From Neolewinella agarilytica (lineage in GTDB: Bacteria; Bacteroidota; Bacteroidia; Chitinophagales; Saprospiraceae): 64,000 nt of DNA. Below the pieces are notes generated by a model. The model was given only the letters and a program-made list of their open reading frames with translations. It had not been told where the DNA came from and did no database searches. Below are positions 22,507-30,600 of this stretch, piece after piece; the first letter of the stretch is position 1, and every line of letters starts with the position of its first letter. The DNA lies in assembly GCF_900110645.1 (NCBI RefSeq), contig NZ_FOFB01000002.1, forward strand, positions 62,001 to 126,000, in the 5' to 3' direction. The translations under genes and the position numbers were made by a program.

Positions 22507-22791
22507 TTAGCCTTGAAAATAGTTTACGGTGGGAAAGATATCATAAAACGGGTGCAGTAGCCGAGACCATTCCCGGTACTCCGGGCTTGTCCGAAAGCCC
22601 TTCGTATGATGCGCTTTGGTTTCCCATTCGATGAGAAGTAAAAACTGCCCCGGATGGTCAAGTGATGGTAGCAGGCGACAGGATTTACAGCCGGGCTGAC
22701 ATTGCACCTGCGGGCGCGCCTGCTCGAATGCCTGCTGGTAATCCGACGTCCGCTCCGGAGCGACGGTGATGTGGACCTGTTCCAGTACCAT
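22507..22791 (-). CDS. Antibiotic biosynthesis monooxygenase (ABM) domain protein
   Basis: A 94-aa dimeric ferredoxin-like fold protein: EQVHITVAPERTSDYQQAFEQARP, then PGCKSCRLLPSLDHPGQFLLLIEWETKAHHTKGFRTSPEYREW, the typical ABM/YgiN pattern. Members act as cofactor-free quinone/polyketide oxygenases or as stress proteins. Its start overlaps the argD stop by one base (TGATG), so it is translated within the arginine operon, where it has no obvious metabolic job. Confidence 0.85.
   Translation of the reverse strand: MVLEQVHITVAPERTSDYQQAFEQARPQVQCQPGCKSCRLLPSLDHPGQFLLLIEWETKAHHTKGFRTSPEYREWSRLLHPFYDIFPTVNYFQG
22701..22720. repeat. TGCACCTGCG motif inside the ABM gene
   Basis: ATTGCACCTGCGGGCGCGCC, similar to the intergenic motif, here in coding sequence (Gln-Cys-rich region of the ABM protein). 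May be a true copy or chance. Confidence 0.4.
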
Positions 22792-23918
22792 CAGGCGAGT
22801 GCTTTTTTGAAAGCCGCGATCAGATCATCACACTGCGCCCGCGTTACGTTCAGCGGTGGAAGTAGCCGGATGGTATTCGGGTCTTTGCTGGAACCGGTAA
22901 ATACGCCGTGCTCAAAGAGTAGCTTTTTGCGGAGTGGAGCGATGGGCTCCGTCATTTGCAGCCCAATCATCAGGCCGTAGCCCCGTATTTCCGTGAAGAG
23001 GCCCGTTTTACCGAGTTCTTCCATGAGGTAAGCACCCTGAACGGTGGCGTTCTCCAGCAGGCCCTCGTCTTTGATTACGTCGAGGACCGCAATGCCCGCT
23101 GCGCAGGCCAGGTGGTTGCCACCGAAGGTAGTGCCCAGCATGCCGGCCTTGCCCTCAAATTTGGGATGAATCAATACGCCGCCAATCGGGAAGCCATTAC
23201 CCATTCCCTTGGCCATCGCGATGATGTCCGGCTCTACCCCGGAATGCTGGAAGGCGAAGAATTTTCCGGTACGGCCGTAGCCGGATTGTACTTCGTCCAG
23301 GATAAGTAAGGCACCGTGTTTGTGGCAGAGCGCCGGCAGCGCCTCCAGGAATTCAGGCTCCGGCACGTAAATGCCGTGTACACCCTGAACGCCTTCAATG
23401 ATGAGCGCCGCAACGTCGCCTTTGGCCAGCTCCCGCTCCACGGCCGCTAGGTCGTTCATGGGCAGAAAGGTGACGGGGAAGTTCTTGTTGATGGGGGCCT
23501 TGATCTTCTCGTTGTCGGTCACGTTGACGGCGGCGGAGGTCCGGCCATGGAAAGCACCGTCAAAGGCCAGGATCCGGTTGCGGTCCGTATGGAAACTGGC
23601 CAGCTTCAGGGCATTTTCCGTGGCTTCCGCTCCGCTGGAGACGAGGAACAGCTGGTAGTCGTCCATGCCGGATAACTCCCCCAACTTATCGGCCAGTTCC
23701 TGTTGTAAGGGGTTCTTTACGCTGTTGCTGTAGAAGCCCAGACTAGCGACCTGCTCCTGTACCTTCCGGACGTAATGAGGGTGCGCATGGCCGATGGACA
23801 TCACGGCGTGCCCGCCATAAAAATCCAGGATCTGACGGCCGTTTTCATCGTAAACGTAGGCACCTTCGCCGCGAACGGGCTCGGTGTCGTAGAGGGAATA
23901 GACGTTGAAAAGGTTCAT
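22791..23918 (-). CDS. argD: Acetylornithine/succinylornithine aminotransferase
   Basis: A 375-aa class III PLP aminotransferase. SSGAEATENALKLA, the cofactor Asp208 in LILDEVQSGYGRTG and Lys237 in MAKGMGNGFPIGG, which forms the Schiff base, are intact. It converts N-acylglutamate semialdehyde to N-acylornithine in arginine synthesis. Length is typical. It overlaps the ABM gene by one base downstream. Upstream it is separated from argC by a large inverted repeat (23930-24107). Confidence 0.95.
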   Translation of the reverse strand: MNLFNVYSLYDTEPVRGEGAYVYDENGRQILDFYGGHAVMSIGHAHPHYVRKVQEQVASLGFYSNSVKNPLQQELADKLGELSGMDDYQLFLVSSGAEATENALKLASFHTDRNRILAFDGAFHGRTSAAVNVTDNEKIKAPINKNFPVTFLPMNDLAAVERELAKGDVAALIIEGVQGVHGIYVPEPEFLEALPALCHKHGALLILDEVQSGYGRTGKFFAFQHSGVEPDIIAMAKGMGNGFPIGGVLIHPKFEGKAGMLGTTFGGNHLACAAGIAVLDVIKDEGLLENATVQGAYLMEELGKTGLFTEIRGYGLMIGLQMTEPIAPLRKKLLFEHGVFTGSSKDPNTIRLLPPLNVTRAQCDDLIAAFKKALA

Positions 23919-23929
23919 TTTTTAGTCTT

Positions 23930-24107
23930 TTGGTCTGTTAGTCTTTTGGTTTTTTGGGGCTGCCGCACTGCGATAGTTTTGTAGTTCTGTGGCCTAGTAG
24001 ACTACCGCGTATTGTAGGCGTCAATGTGTAATGGCTTCCACCACTTATCACGCATTTGCCGTGCGGTAGCCCAAAAGACTAACGAACCAAAAAACAACAT
24101 ACTAAAA
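23930..24107. repeat. Large inverted repeat between argC and argD
   Basis: GTTAGTCTTTTGG (23938-23950) pairs perfectly with CCAAAAGACTAAC (24071-24083), and GGCTGCCGCAC (23958-23968) pairs with GTGCGGTAGCC (24061-24071, one G-U). The arms contain degenerate repeats of TTAGTCTTTTGGT. The right arm reaches the 3' end of argC. No coding sequence. Could act as an mRNA processing or partial termination site inside the operon. Confidence 0.75.
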
Positions 24108-25070
24108 CATCCCCGCCTTCAGCCGCAGCCCCGCCATTTCTTCCAGCCCCAGCGCCAGGTTCATATTCTGGACGGCCTGCCCGGAGGCACCCTTCAGGAG
24201 ATTGTCGATCATCGAGATGACCAATGCTTTGTCGCCGTGCTTTTCCACGAAGACGAGCCCTTTGTTGGTATTGACAACCTGCTTAAGATTGGGGTTAACG
24301 TCCGTGACGTGGGTGAAAGCTGCTTCCGCGTAGAAGTCGTTAAAGACTTTCTTCAGCTCGGCTTCGGAAGCATCGGTTTGCACGTAAGTGGTCACGAAGA
24401 TGCCCCGGGCGAAGGGCCCGCGCAGCGGTAAAAAGTTGAGCCCGTCAGCGTTGGGGCGCCCCAGCAGCTGGACCGTCCGCCCGATTTCGTTCAGGTGCTG
24501 GTGGCCGAAGGCTTTGTAGACGGATACGTTGGCGTTGCGCCAGCTGAAGTGAGTCGTCGGCATTGGTTTTTGGCCGGCGCCGGTGGAGCCGGTCATGCCG
24601 TTGATGTGGACTTCACCGTTGGCCAGGCCTGCCTGTACGAGCGGTAGCAGACCGAGCTGGATGGCGGTGGCGAAGCAACCGGGGTTAGCGATGCGCTTCG
24701 ATCCGCGGGCAGCTTCCCGGTTGATCTCCGGCAGGCCGTAGACCCAGCTGTCGTCCATGCGGTAATCCGTACTCAGGTCAATGATGACCGTTTTGTCAGA
24801 GACGGGGGTAGACTCGACCCAGCCTTTGGAGCGGCCATGGCCCATGCAGAGGAAGATGGCGTCCAGGTCTTTCAATGCACCTGCGTCCGCGGCCGAAAAA
24901 CGCAGCTCCGTTTCCCCCACCAAATCCGTATGGACTTCATGGATGGCCTTGCCAGCCTGGCTGTCGCTCTGTACGTAAGTAATTTCCACTTCGGGGTGGT
25001 TGATGAGGATTCGCAGCAGTTCTCCTGCCGTATAACCACCGCCGCCGATGATGCCTGTTTTCTTTTTCAT
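24102..25070 (-). CDS. argC: N-acetyl-gamma-glutamyl-phosphate reductase
   Basis: A 322-aa NADPH-dependent reductase of arginine synthesis. The Rossmann motif TGIIGGGGYTAGELLR is at the N-terminus, with the catalytic Cys in IANPGCFATAIQLGLLPL and GMTGSTGAGQKP downstream, as in all ArgC proteins. Start at 25070 (MKKKTGIIGG); an upstream extension is intergenic repeat sequence. Residues FSAADAGALKD are encoded by a copy of the dispersed motif (24876-24895). Confidence 0.95.
   Translation of the reverse strand: MKKKTGIIGGGGYTAGELLRILINHPEVEITYVQSDSQAGKAIHEVHTDLVGETELRFSAADAGALKDLDAIFLCMGHGRSKGWVESTPVSDKTVIIDLSTDYRMDDSWVYGLPEINREAARGSKRIANPGCFATAIQLGLLPLVQAGLANGEVHINGMTGSTGAGQKPMPTTHFSWRNANVSVYKAFGHQHLNEIGRTVQLLGRPNADGLNFLPLRGPFARGIFVTTYVQTDASEAELKKVFNDFYAEAAFTHVTDVNPNLKQVVNTNKGLVFVEKHGDKALVISMIDNLLKGASGQAVQNMNLALGLEEMAGLRLKAGMF
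24876..24895. repeat. Dispersed motif inside argC
   Basis: ATGCACCTGCGTCCGCGGCC, matching the intergenic consensus over the core and the TCCGCG flank, in frame and encoding Ala-Ala-Asp-Ala-Gly-Ala. The same peptide is encoded by the copy inside the T9SS giant at 46.15 kb. Confidence 0.55.
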
Positions 25071-25077
25071 GTTCAAT

Positions 25078-25168
25078 TGAATGAGTGATGGAATGTGAGA
25101 ATGATTGAAGCTTAGAATGGCTGAATCCATGTTGCAGCCATTCACTTATTCCTCCATTCACTCATTCA
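25078..25168. repeat. Inverted repeat at the argG-argC junction
   Basis: TGAATGAGTGATGGA (25078-25092) pairs with TCCATTCACTCATTCA (25153-25168, one bulge), with an inner stem AATGGCTG/CAGCCATT (25116-25123/25135-25142). The arms consist of short GAATG-type repeats. The last codons and stop of argG (25158 on) lie inside the right arm. Confidence 0.7.
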
Positions 25169-26342
25169 CTGCATTCCGAATCCGCCCCGGCACGCTCAGG
25201 ATCTTCGTGAATCCCTTCACGTCATCCCCGCTCCAGCCTTTGTTCATTTCGCCGTAAGCACCGAACCCGGCCCCCAGCAAATCATTGGGCGAAGTAATGC
25301 CATTGAGCTCAAAGCGGTGCGGGTGCAGGGTGATGTGAACGCTGCCATTAACGGTGCCCTGACTGCTTTCGAGGAAGGCCTCTACGTCCCGCATGACGGG
25401 ATCCAGAAACTGCCCTTCGTGGAGCATCATGCCATACCAGTTGCTGAGTTGTTCTTTCCAGAAAAGCTGCCATTTGCCCAAGGTGTGCTTTTCGAGCAGG
25501 TGGTGCGCTTTCAGAATGAGTACGGCTGCGGCTGCGGCGAAGCCGACCCGGCCTTTGATACCGATGATGGTGTCGCCTACGTGGATGTCTCGTCCAACGC
25601 CAAAGGGCGCCGCCAGTTCTTCCAGTGCTTTGATGGCGGCAACGGGGGAGTCGAAGGTTTGTCCGTCGAAGCCCGTGAACTGCCCTTCCTTGAAGTTCAG
25701 ATCAATCGTCCGGGCTTCGGTTTCCGTTACGGGCACGGGCCAGGCGTCTTCCGGCAGAGACTGGTGGCTGGTCAGTGTTTCCGCGCCGCCAACGGAAGTG
25801 CCCCACAGGCCGGCGTTGATGCTGTAGGTTCCTTTCTTCTCTGGCCAGATCAGGCCGTGCTTAGCGAGATAGTCGACTTCCTCCTGCCGGCTGAGCTGGA
25901 GGTCGCGGATGGGGGTAATGATCTCCAGTTCCTTACCACTTAACTCGAAGGCCAGGTCGAACCGGACCTGATCGTTACCGGCCCCGGTACTTCCGTGGGC
26001 AACACCATCGGCGTCGATCTCCACTGCGTAGCGCGCGGTGCTCATGGCCTGAAACATCCGTTCTGCGCTCACACTCATGGGGTAGGTTTGGTAGCGCAGG
26101 CAGTTGCCGTACACTAGGTAGCGCAGACATTCCTGATAGTAAGCTTCCGTCACGTCCACCCGTTTGTAAGTGGTGGCGCCCAGGCTGAGCGCACGGGCTT
26201 CCATTTCTACGATCTCTTCGTCGGAGAAGCCGCCGGTGTCTACCGTCAGGGCATGGATTTCGTAACCCTTCTCTTCAGTCAGGTACTTTACGCAGAAGCT
26301 GGTGTCGAGTCCGCCGCTGTAGGCGAGTACTATTTTTTTCAT
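25158..26342 (-). CDS. argG: Argininosuccinate synthase
   Basis: A 394-aa ATP-dependent ligase joining citrulline and aspartate. The PP-loop YSGGLDTSFCVKYL, the citrulline/Asp-binding region AHGSTGAGNDQVRFDL and the SINAGLWGTSVGG segment are intact. The ATG at 26342 is preferred over one six codons upstream. It follows the GNAT gene by about 210 bp that holds a pyrimidine/purine foldback. Its last residues fall in an inverted repeat shared with the intergenic region. Confidence 0.95.
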   Translation of the reverse strand: MKKIVLAYSGGLDTSFCVKYLTEEKGYEIHALTVDTGGFSDEEIVEMEARALSLGATTYKRVDVTEAYYQECLRYLVYGNCLRYQTYPMSVSAERMFQAMSTARYAVEIDADGVAHGSTGAGNDQVRFDLAFELSGKELEIITPIRDLQLSRQEEVDYLAKHGLIWPEKKGTYSINAGLWGTSVGGAETLTSHQSLPEDAWPVPVTETEARTIDLNFKEGQFTGFDGQTFDSPVAAIKALEELAAPFGVGRDIHVGDTIIGIKGRVGFAAAAAVLILKAHHLLEKHTLGKWQLFWKEQLSNWYGMMLHEGQFLDPVMRDVEAFLESSQGTVNGSVHITLHPHRFELNGITSPNDLLGAGFGAYGEMNKGWSGDDVKGFTKILSVPGRIRNAVNE

Positions 26343-26451
26343 TTTGGGGTGGTTTTTCATCCCCGGATTTCGTCACGGTGCGACTACATCCGGGCTTAAA
26401 GCGGTGAGATCCTTTCGGGATCGTGTATGGTGTAAAACGCTTATCATTTTT

Positions 26452-26544
26452 TTAGCCCCTCTCCTTCGGACCTTGTAGCGGACTCGAAGAGTCCTGTGGA
26501 GAAGCTGCGAAGCAAAAGAGGGTGGGGAGAGGTTTCCTGCTGGG
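26452..26544. other. Foldback with CCCCTCTCC/GGGGAGAGG arms between GNAT gene and argG
   Basis: CCCCTCTCC near 26457 pairs with GGGGAGAGG near 26525-26533; inside are GGACTC-GAA-GAGTCC-like and GCTGCGAAGC hairpins. Same family as 8.85, 13.66 and 13.89 kb. Confidence 0.5.
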
Positions 26545-26551
26545 GAGGAGG

Positions 26552-27148
26552 TTACCCCATTTTCTTTTCAATCTTCTCCCGCTTCTTTTCCAGTTTAGCG
26601 AGTTTCTTTTCTTTAGCTTCCTTCGCACTCAGGGCCATCATGGCGGTGCAGAGGCACATTTTGCGGTCGTTTCGCATCAGGATATCGTGGTTGGGGCAGG
26701 TTTTGCACCCGGCCCAGAAGGCATCATCCTGGGTGAGTTCGGAGAAAGTAACGGGTTTGTAGCCCAGGTCGCTGTTGATCTTCATCACAGGCAGGCTGGT
26801 GGTGATACCGAAAATTCTCGCGTTCGGATATTTTTTCCGGGACAGCTCGAAGACGGCTTTTTTGATCTTACGCGCGAGTCCCAGACGCCGGAATTTCGGG
26901 TTGACAATGAGACCCGAGTTGGCCACATAATTGCCGTGGCTCCAGGTTTCAATGTAACTGAAGCCGCCAATTTCACCGTCTACCAGGGCGATGATCGCCT
27001 TGCCGGTCAGCATTTTTTCCTCTACGTAAGCGGGCTCTCGCTTGGCAATGCCGGTTCCGCGGGCTTTAGCAGATTCCTCAATGAGGTCACAAATAGGTTG
27101 CGCGTAGACGGTATGCTCGGGCTGAGCCACCAGGATATCGATATGCAT
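26552..27148 (-). CDS. GNAT acetyltransferase heading the arginine operon (probable N-acylglutamate synthase)
   Basis: A 198-aa GNAT protein: substrate-binding N-terminal half, then acyl-CoA loop region SGLIVNPKFRRLGLARKIKKAVFE (V-x-x-x-x-R-x-x-G-x-A pattern) and the C-terminal cysteine-rich CKTCPNHDILMRNDRKMCLC, ending in a Lys-rich helix. It is the first structural gene after the Arg-rich leader peptide and before argG/argC/argD/argF'. No classical argA or argJ is present here, and GNAT proteins in this position in Bacteroidota have been proposed to make the N-acylglutamate that starts the pathway. The role is inferred from context; the fold is secure. Start at 27148 (MHIDILVAQPEH). Confidence 0.8.
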   Translation of the reverse strand: MHIDILVAQPEHTVYAQPICDLIEESAKARGTGIAKREPAYVEEKMLTGKAIIALVDGEIGGFSYIETWSHGNYVANSGLIVNPKFRRLGLARKIKKAVFELSRKKYPNARIFGITTSLPVMKINSDLGYKPVTFSELTQDDAFWAGCKTCPNHDILMRNDRKMCLCTAMMALSAKEAKEKKLAKLEKKREKIEKKMG

Positions 27149-27208
27149 AATAAGGGAGGAAAGAGAAAAGGGAAAAGGAAGAAGCCACAAATGAAAATGC
27201 GGCAAGGT

Positions 27209-27273
27209 TGCTAACGGTACTGCCCGGTCAGCATGGAATTGCTGCGGGCGCTTCCGGGCCAGTGGCGGGAAGC
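27209..27273 (-). promoter_or_regulatory. Candidate attenuator hairpins downstream of the Arg leader peptide
   Basis: Three competing pairings on the minus strand: GCTTCC/GGAAGC (27268-27273 with 27250-27255), CTGGCCCGG with CCGGGCAG (bulged, antiterminator-like), and TGCTGACCGG with CCGTTAGCA (27209-27233, one bulge) followed by a U-rich stretch. The second and third share the same bases and cannot form together, the arrangement expected of ribosome-dependent attenuation. Confidence 0.6.
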
Positions 27274-27336
27274 TTATTTGGTCCTCCGGACCCGTCGCCT
27301 ATCTCGGCGGACTATGTTCGTTAACTGCGTAAGCAT
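27274..27336 (-). CDS. Arginine-rich leader peptide of the arginine operon, 20 aa
   Basis: A 20-codon frame, ATG to TAA, beginning MLTQLTNIV and ending VRRDRRRVRRTK. Seven of the last eleven residues are Arg, encoded by CGC, CGA, AGG, CGA, CGG, CGG and AGG, including rare-type codons. The ATG lies 4 nt after a perfect TAACTTTG -7 element, so translation should start at or near the 5' end of the mRNA. The first structural gene starts about 125 bp after its stop, with competing hairpins between. Seen directly: frame, codons, promoter, hairpins. Inferred: ribosome stalling when charged tRNA-Arg is scarce. Confidence 0.75.
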   Translation of the reverse strand: MLTQLTNIVRRDRRRVRRTK

Positions 27337-27340
27337 GGGG

Positions 27341-27348
27341 CAAAGTTA
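27341..27348 (-). promoter_or_regulatory. TAACTTTG -7 promoter element of the arginine operon
   Basis: Perfect TAnnTTTG with CCCC between it and the leader-peptide ATG. The leader transcript to the GNAT start would be about 185 nt. Confidence 0.72.
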
Positions 27349-27390
27349 GGCCGCTTTTTGGTTTTTCCCTTGCTTCCGGGCCTTTTTTTG

Positions 27391-27420
27391 GCGCGGACGC
27401 AGGTGCAGGGGGAGGTTTTA
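27391..27420. repeat. Dispersed TGCACCTGCG motif, copy 5 (reference copy)
   Basis: GCGCGGACGCAGGTGCAGGG then GGAGGTTTTA. Its first 23 bases are identical to the copy inside the coding sequence at 46151-46180. Confidence 0.75.
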
Positions 27421-27427
27421 GGAGCCG

Positions 27428-27597
27428 TAAATAAAGGGTGTAGGTTGCAGGTTGCAAGTTGCAGGTTGCGGGTTGCGAGGTGCCGGGAGGGCCAAATAGT
27501 TTAAATTTTGACATTATGCATTTTGTAATGGCCTGACTAACTATTTTTTTCCGGCACCCGGCACCCGGCACCCGGCACCCGGCACCCGGCACCCGGC
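27428..27597. repeat. Heptameric tandem repeats GGTTGCA and CGGCACC flanking a spacer
   Basis: Left block: about six degenerate GGTTGC(A/G) units (27434-27478) running into GAGGTGCCGGGAGG. Right block: six or seven CGGCACC units (27552-27597) complementary to the GGTGCCGG end of the left block, so a foldback is possible. No gene in this stretch. Confidence 0.7.
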
Positions 27598-27639
27598 CAA
27601 AAAAATGCCGCTCCCCTCCAGGCTGGAGAAGAGCGGCAT
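27598..27639 (-). terminator. Intrinsic terminator of the 1005-aa T9SS gene
   Basis: Perfect 9-bp stem ATGCCGCTC/GAGCGGCAT (27605-27613/27631-27639) with an inner CCAG/CTGG stem, followed on the minus strand by seven T residues, 49 bp after the stop codon. Confidence 0.88.
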
Positions 27640-27687
27640 AGTGTTCGCATAGAGCTGGAACGAGCCAGACTCCGTAGAGCGTGTTGC

Positions 27688-30600
27688 TTACTGCTTCACG
27701 ATCTGCTTGCTGTACTGCTTACCATTGATGAGCAGTTGCAGGTTGTAAACGCCAGTAGGAACGTTAGTCAGGTTCAGGCGGCTGGTGGCTTCGTTGAAGC
27801 GCTCAACGCGCAGTACGCGGCCGGCGTTGTCCGTCAGCAGTACGGTGTACTGGCTGATGGCGGGGTCGTTGTTCTGAATGTTGACGAAGTTCACGGTTGG
27901 GTTCGGGAAGAAGGCCATGTCGAGGCCGCTTTCTTCAACGGTCTCCACGTTAGTCAGGCCGAGCTCAAGTTCGAAGGCTCCGATGTCCGGGAAGTCAGCA
28001 CGTGGGTTGCCGTTCAGGCCCGTTGCAGGAACGAGATCACCGGTAGTACCGGCATTGATCAGTGGGTTGTCAGCACCAAAGTCTCCAAGGAGAACGGGGG
28101 TGAGGTCCGGGAAGTCCGTATTGTCTTCGTTGGGGTCAACGAAGAGAGCTTCCGGATCGGTATCCGAAGGAAGCATCACGTCAGCAGCATTAGAACCTAA
28201 AGCAGCAGTAGCTTCGGGGCCGTTCTCCGTGTTGAAGAAGTTGCCACCGAGAGAAGTGATCGTGATGTCACCAAATGCGGTAGCTGATTCAGCAGTTGCG
28301 GGCTCGAAAGCAAGGCTTTCTGCGTCCTCGTCATCGTTGAAGAAAACGTTGTTCTGCATGGTCAGGGCTACGGATACAGAAGTGTCGCTGAAGGGGTTCT
28401 GCGGCTGGAAAATAGCGATGTGAGAACCTACGTCACCTTCGCCACCACCGTTACGGTTGTTGTAGAAAGAGCTGTGAACGATGGTAGAAGTGATGTCTGC
28501 TTTAGCGGCATACTCGTAAGTGCCTTCTGCATCGGTAACGGGAGAGTTACCGTTGATGATCATAGCACCACCACTGGCTCCGTCAGTACCTACTTCGTTA
28601 TTAGCGAATACCGTATTGATCAGGTTAACACCCGTACGCTGGGTAGAAATGGCACCACCCTGGCTACCAGCAATGTTGGTAACGAAGATAGAGTTCATTA
28701 CGTCCAGCTTGTAATCCGGGTAAGTGTAAAGAGGAACACCTGCTACTGTGTCAAACTCAACGAAGAGGAAAGTGGCAATGGCGCCACCATCACTGGCACT
28801 GTTGGAGAAGAAGTCGACGTTATCGAACACACCGTCAACACCATCAATGGTGTAAAGAGCGCCACCGTCAGCGTCATCAGCAGCGGTGTTTGCTTCGATG
28901 CGGCTGTTGGTTACGGAGACAACACCTGGGGCACCGTCGAGAGAGTTCAGGTAGATAGCTCCACCACCGGAAACGATTCCGGATTCCTGGGTTACGCTGT
29001 TGTTCATGAAGTCAACATTATCCAGGCTGACAGTTGAACCGCTGCCGTGAAGGGCTGCGTATCCACCACCGCGGAAGGCACCTTCCGTGGTGCTGCCATT
29101 ACCATCAAAGACGACGTTTGCAAGCGTAACGTCTTGAGATACACCCCAGGAAGCCATTCCGCTACCGGAAAGGCCACGGTTACCTTCAAAGGTAGAGTTG
29201 GTCAGGCTAACAGTGTAAGGAGCGCTGCCCTGTACGTAGATACCGCCACCGTTACCGGAAGCCAGCGCCGTTTCGTTGTCCGTGAAGGTGAGGCTGTCAC
29301 CCATGAAGCCGTGACCCAGAACGATGAGACCACCACCAAAGCCACCGGAAGTAGTGTTGGTGATTGACAGGTTCTTGAAAGTAGCTACATCATCAGTGAT
29401 ATCATCACCGTTGAGGTAGATACCACCACCGCTACCGGCAGAGACAGACTCGTCAATGCTAACATCGGTCATAGAGATGTCATGACCACCGGAGAAGTAG
29501 AAGATAGATCCACCTACGTTACCGCTTCCGTTCGTGAAGGTCGTGTTGTTGATGTCGTAAGCGTGGAATACGCTATCGTCATTATCTTGTGCGTAAACAG
29601 CGCCGCCCAATCCACCGCTGGCGTTACCAGAGAAGTTAGAGAAGGAAGAGTTAGAGATCCGGTGGCTGACGTCACCGAAGAAGATTACTCCACCCCAACG
29701 ATCGGTAGAGATATTGTCGAAAGTACAGTTGTCAATGATGACTTCATCGGCGTCTATTTCACGATCCGCTTCGAAGTCGGCGCTGTTACGGAAGTAAATC
29801 GCACCACCCAGGTCAGCGGAGAGGTTCGTGAACGTACAGTCATGAACGTTAGCACCAAGTACTCCGGAGAAGGCAATGGCGGAGCCACGGTCAACGGGTG
29901 TTGAAATGCTATCGAAAACACAATTTGCGAATTCAAAACCACGCATGTTCTGGAAGAATGCCATGCCGGATTCCTGAGGAGCTTCACCACCAAGGAATTT
30001 AGAGTTGCTGAAGGTTACCGAGTCGGTGTTTTCTACCCAGATCATATTAGCAATACCAGCGTAGTTATTCTCCACGCTGATGTCATCGTAAGTAGAACCG
30101 TTAGCAGTTTCGAAGTAAGAACCGATTGCTGAGCCGAAGCGAGAGAAGTTTGCTTTGAAAGTTACACGGCTGACGTCAACTTTGGCGAAGGTTAGCATAC
30201 CACCACCCGTAAAGGCTACCCGCTGTGCAGCGTCGATGGCCGCATTGATGATGGAGCCATCCTGAATAGTGATTCCGTCAATGGTTACCGTAAATGTGCT
30301 CACCAGGTTAGTGTCCGTAATGAATAGTACCCGGTTGTTATCAGCCCGGCTGATGCTGTCATAAACACCCTGAACGTCGTTCTGCATAACGTCACCACTA
30401 AGGATGGTCTCGTTCTTGCTGGGGTCTGCTTCAGAAGCCATGGTTTCAGAACCAACGAAGCCACCCAGTACGGTAAGCTCTTTGTCGATAAAGAAAGAAG
30501 CCGTGTCAACGGTGATGTATTTTCCTTCTGCGATCCATACTTCGCTGCCGGCAGGGGCGGCCAGGAGGGCGTCGTTGAGGTTAGTGTAAGCGTTAGCCCA

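Noticed and set aside
27428..27600. Possible CRISPR array from regularly repeated GGTTGCA and CGGCACC
   Set aside because: Period is 7 bp without spacers and no cas gene is present; these are short tandem repeats.
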